Of a stretch of 42,169 bases of DNA, positions 28,658 to 35,503 are shown piece by piece. Each line of letters opens with the position of its first letter. Within the stretch, counting starts at the first letter, position 1. Position numbers and translations under genes: made by a program. The DNA lies in assembly GCA_005776585.1 (NCBI GenBank), contig SXOX01000190.1:1-42169 (forward strand), given 5' to 3'. The notes under the pieces are model-generated. The model ran no database searches, was not told where the DNA came from, and saw only the letters and a program-made list of their open reading frames with translations. The stretch comes from Pseudomonadota bacterium (lineage in GTDB: Bacteria; Myxococcota_A; UBA9042; GCA-2863065).

Positions 28658-29276
28658 CTTCTACGCTCACGCACCCAGCCCCTACGAATCAACCCCTCGT
28701 TGAAGCGTAGGCGAACCCGGAGGCGCCCGGAGAGACGTGTTCTCGAACAGCTGGCGGAAGGGTCGAGGTGCGACCCGTCAGCTCACCTCACGAAGGAGCG
28801 CGGCTAGTGGTGGCCTACCACAGCGGCAACATCCTGGCGCGGCGAACGACGGCGCGAAACCTTGCCTCCGGTACGGCGTCCCGGCGACACGACTTCTTTT
28901 TCGCACCTCGCGCAAGCGGTTCTCCAACTCGATCCCCCGGACGACCGAACCACGCGACCTTGCCCTTCCCTCCAAAGGCACGACCCCGACGGTTCGGTTC
29001 CTCCCGGGCCGACTATACGAGGGGCGAGGGTGCCTTGGAAGGGGCTCGCTGTGAATAATCCCGGCAACGCGTTGTCTCTACTTCGGAAACAGCAAGTTGC
29101 CACCGGTGGATGATCCGTGGGGAAGCTGGGGCTTTCCGGTGCAATGTCTGGTGGAAAGGCCGCACCAGCCGCCGAGCGACCGGGGTGGGACTCCCGCTGC
29201 AAGGTCGGTGGCGACTGTGCTGAAGACGTGCGAGCCCGGGCACGCCGCCCTTGGCACGGGCTGTTGCAGCCGGCGC

Positions 29277-29340
29277 GGATCGATCCCTGGTCCGCCACCT
29301 GAGAGGCCCGCCCCGGTGGTTGCGGGCGAGGGATCGATCC
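29277..29340. repeat. Perfect 12-bp inverted repeat just upstream of cysH
   Basis: GGATCGATCCCT at 29277-29288 is the exact reverse complement of AGGGATCGATCC at 29329-29340. Within the 40-base spacer a second pairing is possible (CCGC/GCGG and CACC/GGTG with a small bulge), so a transcript could fold into an extended stem. It ends 16 bases before the cysH ATG. It could be a leader structure, an operator for a dimeric regulator, or chance. I do not recognise a known riboswitch. Confidence 0.6.
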
Positions 29341-29356
29341 GCTTTGATGCGCGGTC

Positions 29357-30094
29357 ATGGCCTCCTCCGCCGAAACTCGCTTCCACGACCCCGCGGACCT
29401 CTCGCCCTCCGAGCTCGCTCGCCTGGAGGATCTCGACGCGCCGGCGCTCATCGACTGGGCGTTCTCGCGTTACGGGCTGGGCGTCCAGGTGGCCTCGAGC
29501 CTGGCGGTCGAGGACGTCGTGCTCATGCACCTCGCCGTGAAGCGCGCTGGGCCGGAGGTTCGTGTCTTCACTCTGGACACGGGGCGCCTCAACCAAGAGA
29601 CGTACGACATGTTGGACCGGGTCAAGGCCACCCTCGGCGTCGCGCCCAGGGTGTTCTTTCCCGACAGCCAGGCCGTGGAGCGCTACGTCAACGACCACGG
29701 TGCAAACGCGTTCTATGACTCGGTCGAGCTGCGGAAGGCCTGCTGCGCGATCCGGAAGGTTGCCCCACTGGCGAGGGCGCTCGCGGACGCCCCGGCGTGG
29801 CTCACCGGGCTCCGACGGGACCAGAGCGTCACCCGCGCCGCACTCCGTAAGGTCGAGGTGGACTCGTCTGGCCGCGTGAAAGTGGCCCCCCTCTCCGACT
29901 GGACCGAGGAGCAAGTGTGGGCCTACTGTCGCGAGCATCGCCTGCCCGCGAACGCCCTCCACGCGCAGGGCTATCCGAGCATCGGCTGCGCCCCGTGCAC
30001 GCGGGCTGTTGCCCCAGGCGAGCACGCCCGAGCCGGTCGGTGGTGGTGGGAGGACGCCTCCTCGAAGGAGTGCGGGCTTCACACCAAGGGATAG
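29357..30094 (+). CDS. cysH: Assimilatory adenylyl-sulfate / phosphoadenylyl-sulfate reductase (4Fe-4S type)
   Basis: The 245-residue protein reduces activated sulfate (APS or PAPS) to sulfite with thioredoxin as electron donor, in the cytoplasm, for cysteine synthesis. The nucleotide-binding start is SSLAVEDVVLMH, followed by LDTGRLNQETY and TGLRRDQSVTR. The cluster ligands are the KACCAIRK pair and the CAPC pair near the end, and the catalytic Cys lies in the C-terminal ECGLH motif. The two Cys pairs mark the 4Fe-4S subgroup, which usually prefers APS. The E. coli-type PAPS enzyme lacks them. The ATG at 29357 gives the expected family length. No other sulfate-assimilation gene is adjacent. 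Confidence 0.92.
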   Translation: MASSAETRFHDPADLSPSELARLEDLDAPALIDWAFSRYGLGVQVASSLAVEDVVLMHLAVKRAGPEVRVFTLDTGRLNQETYDMLDRVKATLGVAPRVFFPDSQAVERYVNDHGANAFYDSVELRKACCAIRKVAPLARALADAPAWLTGLRRDQSVTRAALRKVEVDSSGRVKVAPLSDWTEEQVWAYCREHRLPANALHAQGYPSIGCAPCTRAVAPGEHARAGRWWWEDASSKECGLHTKG

Positions 30095-30483
30095 ACCAAG
30101 TTGACGCCCGCACCGGGTCCGCCGCGTCCAATCGAAGTCGAACAGGGCATGAGGTCGGGAGACCGGGAGTCGAACTGCCAGGGGGGAGCTGTGCAGCTAG
30201 ACCCGGTGCGAGCGCGCGATCGGGGTGGGCCGAAGAACGAACCGGAGCCATCACCCGCGAGAATCAGCAGTAGGAGCGGGAGGTGGGGGTGAGGACGCCG
30301 CGTCGGGCTTCGGACCCGATGAGACGTGATGCTGCACCCTTCGTACCATCCGAACCGACGCTCGGTTTTGGAGCTCGACGCTCGGCCTCGCTCCGCGCAC
30401 TCCCTTGTAATTGCTACGCTTTTTGGCGCGCGTCGCGCCCGGCCCCAGTGACCCCTGGGTGTGTCACGATGGCACAGCGCCGG
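30095..30483. other. Intergenic region between convergent cysH and phosphoesterase
   Basis: The 389 bp hold no convincing gene. Three small hairpins lie at its right end: 30353-30367, 30425-30439 (GGCGCG/CGCGCC, loop CGT) and 30448-30467 (GTGAC/GTCAC). They probably serve transcription termination of the two convergent units. A T-arm-like patch near 30165-30180 does not extend to a tRNA. Confidence 0.45.
30353..30369 (+). terminator. Weak candidate terminator downstream of cysH
   Basis: AACCGA and TCGGTT form a perfect 6-bp stem with loop CGC, followed by only two extra T. It lies 259 bases after the cysH stop, so it is only a weak candidate. Confidence 0.3.
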
Positions 30484-31218
30484 TCACATGCCCTGGAACA
30501 GCCGGAGCCCGAACACGCTCGGCAAGGCCGCGTCGAAGATCTTCGACGCTGCGAGTTGGTAGTCGTAGGGCACGCGCAGAAAGGTGACGGTGCGTTCCAC
30601 GGTGTCCCAGACGACGCAGCACGCGCGGGCGTCTCGGTCGCGGGGCTGGCCGACACTCCCCACGTTGAAGACGTACTTCGCGCTGTCCCGCAGGCAGAAA
30701 CGCGGCGACTTGTCGAGCTGCAGGGTGAGCCGGTCGGTGACGACGTAGGTCGAAGTCAGGTGCGAGTGCCCCACGAACGTGATGGGCGCCAGCCGCGGGT
30801 GGAGCTCGGTCAGCATCGCCGCCTTGTCCAGGCTGAAGACGTACTCGAACGTCTCAACGTTGATGGGCGCACCGTGACAGAAGCAAGCGTCGCCCTCTCG
30901 AACAGAGTACGGCAGGGCGCGGAGCCACCGGCGATTCTGGGCTCCCAGCTGCCGGATCGTGTACTCGATGCCTTGCTGGGCGAGGATGTTCGCGTGCTCG
31001 ATGTCGAACCTCCCGACAGCGGCCGCGTCGTGGTTGCCGATCACGGCCACGTCGGAGGCCTCGCGGACGATCGTGACACACGCGTCGGGTTCGGCGCCGT
31101 AGCCGACGGTATCGCCCAGGTTGATGAGGCGACTCGCGCCTGCGGTCTGGAGCGCCTCGAGCACGGCCATGAGTGCCTCTCGATTGCCGTGAACGTCACT
31201 GAAGATGCCGTAGCGCAT
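30484..31218 (-). CDS. Calcineurin-like metallophosphoesterase (YfcE/MJ0936-like)
   Basis: The 244-residue cytoplasmic protein is of the dimetal phosphoesterase family. All family motifs are visible: DVHGN near the N-terminus, GDTVGYG, GNHD, a CHGAP segment, and GHSH. I chose the ATG at 31218 (MRYGIFSDVHGN) because it puts the first motif at the usual distance from the start and has GAGAGG upstream. The frame could be extended by 18 residues to 31272 but those have no family match. It lies 99 bp downstream of comF on the same strand and may share its transcript. The substrate is not predictable from sequence. Confidence 0.88.
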   Translation of the reverse strand: MRYGIFSDVHGNREALMAVLEALQTAGASRLINLGDTVGYGAEPDACVTIVREASDVAVIGNHDAAAVGRFDIEHANILAQQGIEYTIRQLGAQNRRWLRALPYSVREGDACFCHGAPINVETFEYVFSLDKAAMLTELHPRLAPITFVGHSHLTSTYVVTDRLTLQLDKSPRFCLRDSAKYVFNVGSVGQPRDRDARACCVVWDTVERTVTFLRVPYDYQLAASKIFDAALPSVFGLRLFQGM

Positions 31219-31317
31219 TCGTCCCTCTCGTTGACTGGTGCCCCTCGGGCACGCATGGGACGGGCCCCACAACTCCTGTGAAACGTGCCGGAGGCGGCCC
31301 GGGTAAGGGAAACGCGA

Positions 31318-31992
31318 CTAGAGAACGCGCGCCAAGGTCCAGACGTCGACCGACTCGGCGCCGGCGCCGTGCAAGATGCGGCTGCACTCGGCCGCGGTTG
31401 CGGCGGTGGTCATCACGTCGTCCACGAGGAGGATACGGCCACTCACGGGACGTGCCGCCGCGTAGAGCCCTGCGACGTTGACGGCGCGTTCGACCTCTGC
31501 GAGGCGCGACTGAACTCGGCCGCGATGCACGCGCCGCAAGACCTCATAGTCCACCGGTAGTCCAAGGCGCGTCGCCAGCGCGGATGCGAGAAGCGCCGCC
31601 TGGTTGTAGCCGCGGAGTAGCCGGCGCGACCAGTGGAGCGGCACGGGGATCACCGCGTTGACGTCGGCAGGCGGGAGGCTGGGGAGGGCTGCGATGAGGT
31701 CGGCGGCGACGCCGTCGTGCCCCCCGAACTTGAGGCGGTGAAGCGCGCGTTGTACGCCCCCGCCGAACTCGAACGCCCAGCTCGCGCGGCGGTAGGGCGG
31801 TGGCTCCACGACGCAGGCACCGCAGGTACCAGCGGCCTCGCGAGGAACACCGCATCGGTCGCACCCCTCGCCGCTGGTGGTGAGCTCCTGCGCACACCCG
31901 TCGCAGAAGCCCCGCCGGCCTACCAGCGCCTCGCAGGCGACGCATCGGTGCGGAAAGACGAGGTCGAGCACGTGCTGCACCGTACCGGCCAA
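31318..31992 (-). CDS. ComF family protein (zinc-ribbon phosphoribosyltransferase-like)
   Basis: The 224-residue protein has an N-terminal double zinc ribbon (CVAC, CDGC, CDRC and CGAC pairs) and a C-terminal phosphoribosyltransferase fold with the PRPP-loop sequence ILLVDDVMTTAAT. HWSRRLLRGYNQAALLA is also typical of ComF/GntX. ComF is required for DNA uptake in naturally competent species, and its role elsewhere is unclear. The start is a TTG at 31992, directly after the rlmH stop. In-frame GTG codons at codons 5 and 8 are alternatives. Translational coupling to rlmH is likely. Confidence 0.88.
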   Translation of the reverse strand: MAGTVQHVLDLVFPHRCVACEALVGRRGFCDGCAQELTTSGEGCDRCGVPREAAGTCGACVVEPPPYRRASWAFEFGGGVQRALHRLKFGGHDGVAADLIAALPSLPPADVNAVIPVPLHWSRRLLRGYNQAALLASALATRLGLPVDYEVLRRVHRGRVQSRLAEVERAVNVAGLYAAARPVSGRILLVDDVMTTAATAAECSRILHGAGAESVDVWTLARVL

Positions 31993-32412
31993 TCAGGCGC
32001 GATGGTAGGGCTCTCCGCGCACGATCGACGTCGCGCGGTAGAGCTGCTCGGCGACGATGACGAAGCAGAGCTGATGGGGCAGCGTGAGCCGCGACAGCGA
32101 CCAGAGCTCGTGGGCCCGCGCCCGGTCTTCCGGATGGTGGCCGTCGGCGTCGCCGACGAGAAACGCGACTCCGGGCACCGACCGCTCCCAGACGCGGAGC
32201 CGCTCGGCCAGCTGCGTCGAGGTCCACTCGTCACCGCGCTCATCGAGGACCACGCGATGCCAGTCGCTCGGAGCGACGTCACTGAGCGGCCCGCGCTTCA
32301 CGAGGCGGTGCTCCACCGGCACTCGCGAGCGAAGGAGCTTCCCGTAGTAATCGAACCGCTCGAGGAGAGACGGCTCGCGAAGGCGCGCCGTGGAGAGGAC
32401 CAGCGCCTTCAG
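31993..32412 (-). CDS. rlmH: 23S rRNA (pseudouridine-1915 N3) methyltransferase
   Basis: The 139-residue protein is a SPOUT-class methyltransferase that acts on helix 69 of 23S rRNA in assembled 70S ribosomes. The diagnostic C-terminus AEQLYRATSIVRGEPYHRA and the central FLVGDADG (family FLIGG-DG) are present. The only start that yields a normal N-terminus (M/L-KALVLSTARL) is a CTG at 32412, which overlaps the rsfS stop as CTGA. No ATG, GTG or TTG gives a better fit, and upstream extension would lie entirely inside rsfS. It is slightly short for the family (about 155). It sits between rsfS and comF, a common neighbourhood. Confidence 0.87.
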   Translation of the reverse strand: MKALVLSTARLREPSLLERFDYYGKLLRSRVPVEHRLVKRGPLSDVAPSDWHRVVLDERGDEWTSTQLAERLRVWERSVPGVAFLVGDADGHHPEDRARAHELWSLSRLTLPHQLCFVIVAEQLYRATSIVRGEPYHRA

Positions 32413-32933
32413 GGGCTGTAGGCCGGCTGTTCGTATACGGCGTCGCGGATCTCCGACTCCCACGGCGGGTCGTCTACGGGGACGCGGGGGGCGTCTTGGA
32501 ACAGGCCGTCGAGATCGTAGTAATCCCGCACGGGCGCGTTGAACACGTGAACCACGACGTCCCCGAGATCGATCAGTATCCATTGGGAGAGGTCTTCGCC
32601 TTCGATCCCGAGGGTACGGACACCGTGGTCTTGCTTCAGTGTCCCGGCGACGTGATCCGCGATGGCTCGCACCTGCCGGTCGCTGCGGCCACTGAGCACG
32701 ACGACGTAGTCCGTGTAGCCCGTTAGGGCCGCGACGTCGTAGACACGTGGCGTGAAGGCCTTCTTCTCGAAGGCGAGGTCGATGATGGCGTGGACGAGTG
32801 GCAGGGTGGATTCAGACGCGGACAATGTGTGGCGAGCCTCCCGGAGTTCGTGTTTCAGCAGCCGATGCGCAGGCGAAGATCGCCCGTCGGGGTCGATGCT
32901 CTCTCGGGGGCCGGAGTCCCCTGTTGGGGCCAT
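32409..32933 (-). CDS. rsfS: Ribosomal silencing factor RsfS (Iojap)
   Basis: The 174-residue protein has a conserved core from about residue 45 with the family sequences TGYTDYVVVLSGRSDRQVRA, IEGEDLSQWILIDLGDVVVH and HVFNAPVRDYYDLDGLF. RsfS binds ribosomal protein L14 and blocks subunit joining when nutrients run low. The N-terminal ~43 residues are an unusual extension compared with the typical ~110-residue protein, and may instead indicate a downstream start. The ATG at 32933 has a GGAG eight bases upstream. It heads the rsfS-rlmH-comF run. Confidence 0.9.
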   Translation of the reverse strand: MAPTGDSGPRESIDPDGRSSPAHRLLKHELREARHTLSASESTLPLVHAIIDLAFEKKAFTPRVYDVAALTGYTDYVVVLSGRSDRQVRAIADHVAGTLKQDHGVRTLGIEGEDLSQWILIDLGDVVVHVFNAPVRDYYDLDGLFQDAPRVPVDDPPWESEIRDAVYEQPAYSP

Positions 32934-33031
32934 GATACGGGCTCCGAAACGGAAGGAAAGCTCCGCGACGTGCCGGTTGCTCTCAGGCCCCGTGACCGGG
33001 TAGGGTCACCGCCGGCTCGGAGGTGAAGGCC
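32934..33031. promoter_or_regulatory. Divergent promoter region of rsfS and the nuclease gene
   Basis: Ninety-eight bases separate the rsfS start and the nuclease start, which are transcribed away from each other, so both promoters must lie here or inside the genes. I cannot assign -35/-10 boxes with confidence. Confidence 0.4.
33019..33023 (+). promoter_or_regulatory. Shine-Dalgarno site that decides the nuclease start
   Basis: GGAGG lies eight bases before the ATG at 33032. The alternative GTG at 33023 overlaps this site and so cannot use it. The ATG is therefore preferred. Confidence 0.75.
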
Positions 33032-33955
33032 ATGAACTGGCGGCTCGGCGTAGTGGTGGTGATGTTGGCGGCGTCGGCGAGCGCGCAGCAGCACCCCACG
33101 CGGGTGTTCCTCAACGGAGTGGCCACCCCGGTCAACTTCAACGACGGCGACAGCTTCCGCATCCTCGCGGGGCCGCACTCCGGCGCTCAGTCGCGCCTTG
33201 GAGGCTACAACTCCCTCGAGAGCTTTGGGCCCGTCCACCAGTGGGGGACGTGGACGCGGAAGGAGCTGGCCCATTACTCGAAGCTGGCGACAACGAACGG
33301 GCGTCAGGGCGTCTGGCGGTGCACGTCCGATCTGACCAAGGACGGCTACGGGCGTCTCCTCTGGTGGTGTAAAGATCTCGCTATCGACCAGGTCCGCAAA
33401 GGCTTCGCCCATGCGATGACCGTGTCCGACGCGCCCGCCGACGCCGACGTGCTGGCCGCGCAGGCCGAAGCGATCGCGGCCAAGAGAGGGATGTGGGCGC
33501 ACGGCGTGCCGGACTACGTGCTCACCTCCAACCACTCGGCGGCCGAGGGTTATCCCCAGCCGTACAACCGTATGGTGTCCACGAAGGACGGTTCCTCGCG
33601 TAAGTGGGAGCACCATCAGACCTACGAAGAGTGCAGCGCGACCTGCCAGCCCACGGACGACGGGGACCCGGAGAAGGTCCGTGCGTTCGCCCACGCGCTC
33701 AAGGTCGCTGACTCCGCGGGGGTCTACGCCCGGCTGGACGAGACCGCGCTCGAGGCGCTGATCACCGAGCTACTTTCGCAGGGTGCCATCACCTCGCACC
33801 TCCCGCCGGGCGTCGATCGAGCCACCTTCGAGAAGCCGCTGACGGAGGCGGTAGCCACCGGAGCGCTTACCAAGAGCGGCAAGGTGATGTCGTGCATGCT
33901 CTACGTCGACTTCACGCGCCGCTACGGCGCCTCGCGCGCCGCATGTCTCCGTTGA
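33032..33955 (+). CDS. Secreted staphylococcal-nuclease-like protein
   Basis: The 307-residue protein carries a signal peptide ending ASASAQ (MNWRLGVVVVMLAASASA) and then an SNase (TNase) fold. Visible motifs are NDGDSFRI (calcium/active-site Asp), RLGGYNSLES aligned to the RLxxxDTPE loop, and DGYGRLLWW containing the second catalytic Arg. The Arg and Glu of the active site are kept, but the calcium ligand Asp40 of S. aureus nuclease is Asn here (GYN). A ~110-residue Cys-containing C-terminal extension has no family match that I recognise. The role would be an extracellular nuclease or a DNA-binding derivative. It is the first gene of a three-gene run, and its TGA overlaps the next ATG. Confidence 0.85.
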   Translation: MNWRLGVVVVMLAASASAQQHPTRVFLNGVATPVNFNDGDSFRILAGPHSGAQSRLGGYNSLESFGPVHQWGTWTRKELAHYSKLATTNGRQGVWRCTSDLTKDGYGRLLWWCKDLAIDQVRKGFAHAMTVSDAPADADVLAAQAEAIAAKRGMWAHGVPDYVLTSNHSAAEGYPQPYNRMVSTKDGSSRKWEHHQTYEECSATCQPTDDGDPEKVRAFAHALKVADSAGVYARLDETALEALITELLSQGAITSHLPPGVDRATFEKPLTEAVATGALTKSGKVMSCMLYVDFTRRYGASRAACLR

Positions 33956-35499
33956 TGACGCGCGGCCTCGGGGTGGCGCTCCTTGCGCTCGCCTGCAGCC
34001 GGGTCGATCCGCTGCTTCCCCCGCTCGGCTACGAGCAGAACGATCAGGCCTGCAACGACAGCCTCGACAACGACCGCGACGGGTTCATCGACTGCGAGGA
34101 CCCCGACTGCATCTACAAGTCCACGCTGTGTGGCCAGGTAATCCCGCGCATCCCGTTCCGCGAAGCCGAGAACACGCCGAGCAAGTGCCACGACCTCATC
34201 GACAACGACGAGGACGGCAACGTCGACTGCGGAGACCGGGAGTGCCAGGCGATCGGTGAGGCCTGCTGTCTCCGCGAGTTCACCGACGAGTCCTGCTCGA
34301 ACGGCATAGACGACGACTTCAACGGTTTCGCCGACTGCGCCGACTTCGGCTGCGCCCGCGGCCCGTTCGTCACCGTCTGCACGGAGTCCACGGCGGCCAC
34401 GTGCACCGACGGCAAGGACAACGATCTCGACGGCACCGTCGACTGCGCCGAGGAGAGCTGCGTGGCTCAGCCAGACGCCTGCGTCGAGGCCACCTGCGGC
34501 GATCAGCTCGACAACGACGGAGACGGGCTCAGCGACTGCAAGGATCCGGACTGCGCCGTGCTCTCCCAGTGCACGGAGACCGCCTGCGATAACGGCGCGG
34601 ACGACGACGGCGACGGCAAAGGCGATTGCGCCGACCCCGACTGTGCCGCCGTCCTCGCGACATGTCAGAAGCCGGAAGACACCGTGGAGCGCTGTCAGGA
34701 CGGCGTAGACAACGACCAGAACGGCTTCACCGACTGCGGCGACTTCTCGTGCTCGCAGTCCGCGAACGGCGAGATCCTCGCGGTGTGCGCGGCGAAGGCC
34801 GAGAACACGATCGCTGCGTGCGGTAACGGTGTGGACGACGACGCCAACGGGTTCACCGACTGTGACGACTTCTCGTGTTCACGAGCGGACGACCAAGCGG
34901 TGAAGGACTTCTGCACGTCGCGGTCGGAGAGCACCCTCGAGCAATGCCAGAATGGCGTGGATGACGACGGCAACGGCTTCATCGACTGCGCGGACTTCTC
35001 CTGCTTACGCGCCGATGACGCGATCGTCGCTGCGTTCTGCGCCGAGAGGGCCGAGACCTCCCTGGAGAAGTGCAAGGACGGCGAGGACAACGACCAGAAC
35101 GGCTTCACCGACTGCGCGGACTATTCGTGTTCGCAGGCGGAGCCAGACGGGTCGAACGCCGAGGCTGCCGACTACTGCGCCAAGATCCTCGAGGTCACCT
35201 ACGACAAGTGCAGCGACGGGAAGGACAACGACGGCAACGGCTTCGCGGACTGCGAGGACTACTCGTGCGCCCAGGCGGACGACCCGTGTGTGCGCCTCGC
35301 CTGTCAGGAGTCGCTGGCCACGGTCGCGGAGTGCAAGGACGCGTCGGGCACGGTGGTGCAGAAGGCGGCCACCGCCGACGAGAAGTGCCAGGACGGCAAG
35401 GACAACGACGGCGACGGCTTCGTCGACTGCCAGGACTGGGATTGCAGCTACAACCCGGCGGTGACCGTGTGCGCCGGAAGCAAGGTGTGTGGTGAGTAA
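33955..35499 (+). CDS. Putative lipoprotein with twelve Asp/Asn-rich Cys repeats (MopE-like)
   Basis: The 514-residue protein begins MTRGLGVALLALACS, an export signal with a Cys at residue 14 that may be lipidated. It then carries twelve ~20-residue motifs of the form CxDGxDNDxNGFxDCxDxxC, such as CQDGVDNDQNGFTDC and CKDGEDNDQNGFTDC. The first six are close together. The last six are spaced about 45 residues apart by segments such as FCTSRSESTLEQ. The pattern resembles calcium-binding loops held by a disulfide, as in MopE-type proteins. Ca2+ or Cu binding is inferred. The ATG at 33955 overlaps the nuclease stop (TGATG). An ATG at 33943 would add four residues. The stop is five bases before the next gene's start. 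Confidence 0.8.
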   Translation: MTRGLGVALLALACSRVDPLLPPLGYEQNDQACNDSLDNDRDGFIDCEDPDCIYKSTLCGQVIPRIPFREAENTPSKCHDLIDNDEDGNVDCGDRECQAIGEACCLREFTDESCSNGIDDDFNGFADCADFGCARGPFVTVCTESTAATCTDGKDNDLDGTVDCAEESCVAQPDACVEATCGDQLDNDGDGLSDCKDPDCAVLSQCTETACDNGADDDGDGKGDCADPDCAAVLATCQKPEDTVERCQDGVDNDQNGFTDCGDFSCSQSANGEILAVCAAKAENTIAACGNGVDDDANGFTDCDDFSCSRADDQAVKDFCTSRSESTLEQCQNGVDDDGNGFIDCADFSCLRADDAIVAAFCAERAETSLEKCKDGEDNDQNGFTDCADYSCSQAEPDGSNAEAADYCAKILEVTYDKCSDGKDNDGNGFADCEDYSCAQADDPCVRLACQESLATVAECKDASGTVVQKAATADEKCQDGKDNDGDGFVDCQDWDCSYNPAVTVCAGSKVCGE

Positions 35500-35503
35500 C
35501 GCA

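Larger units (their letters stand above)
28647..29356. other. Intergenic region between giant gene and cysH (710 bp)
   Basis: This is the spacer between two divergent genes, so it should hold both promoters. I see no credible coding frame, tRNA or insertion sequence, and no clear -35/-10 pair. The only obvious structure is the inverted repeat at 29277-29340. Several short open frames here have no Shine-Dalgarno site and no recognisable product. Confidence 0.6.

Noticed and set aside
28138..28692. Longer minus-strand frame overlapping the giant gene's start
   Set aside because: It is in a different register from the well-supported ATG at 28646, lacks its own ribosome site, and its translation is Arg/Gly/His-rich shadow.
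30155..30200. Possible tRNA on the minus strand (T-arm-like GTTCGACTC)
   Set aside because: The flanking bases do not form a T stem, and no anticodon arm or acceptor stem can be drawn.
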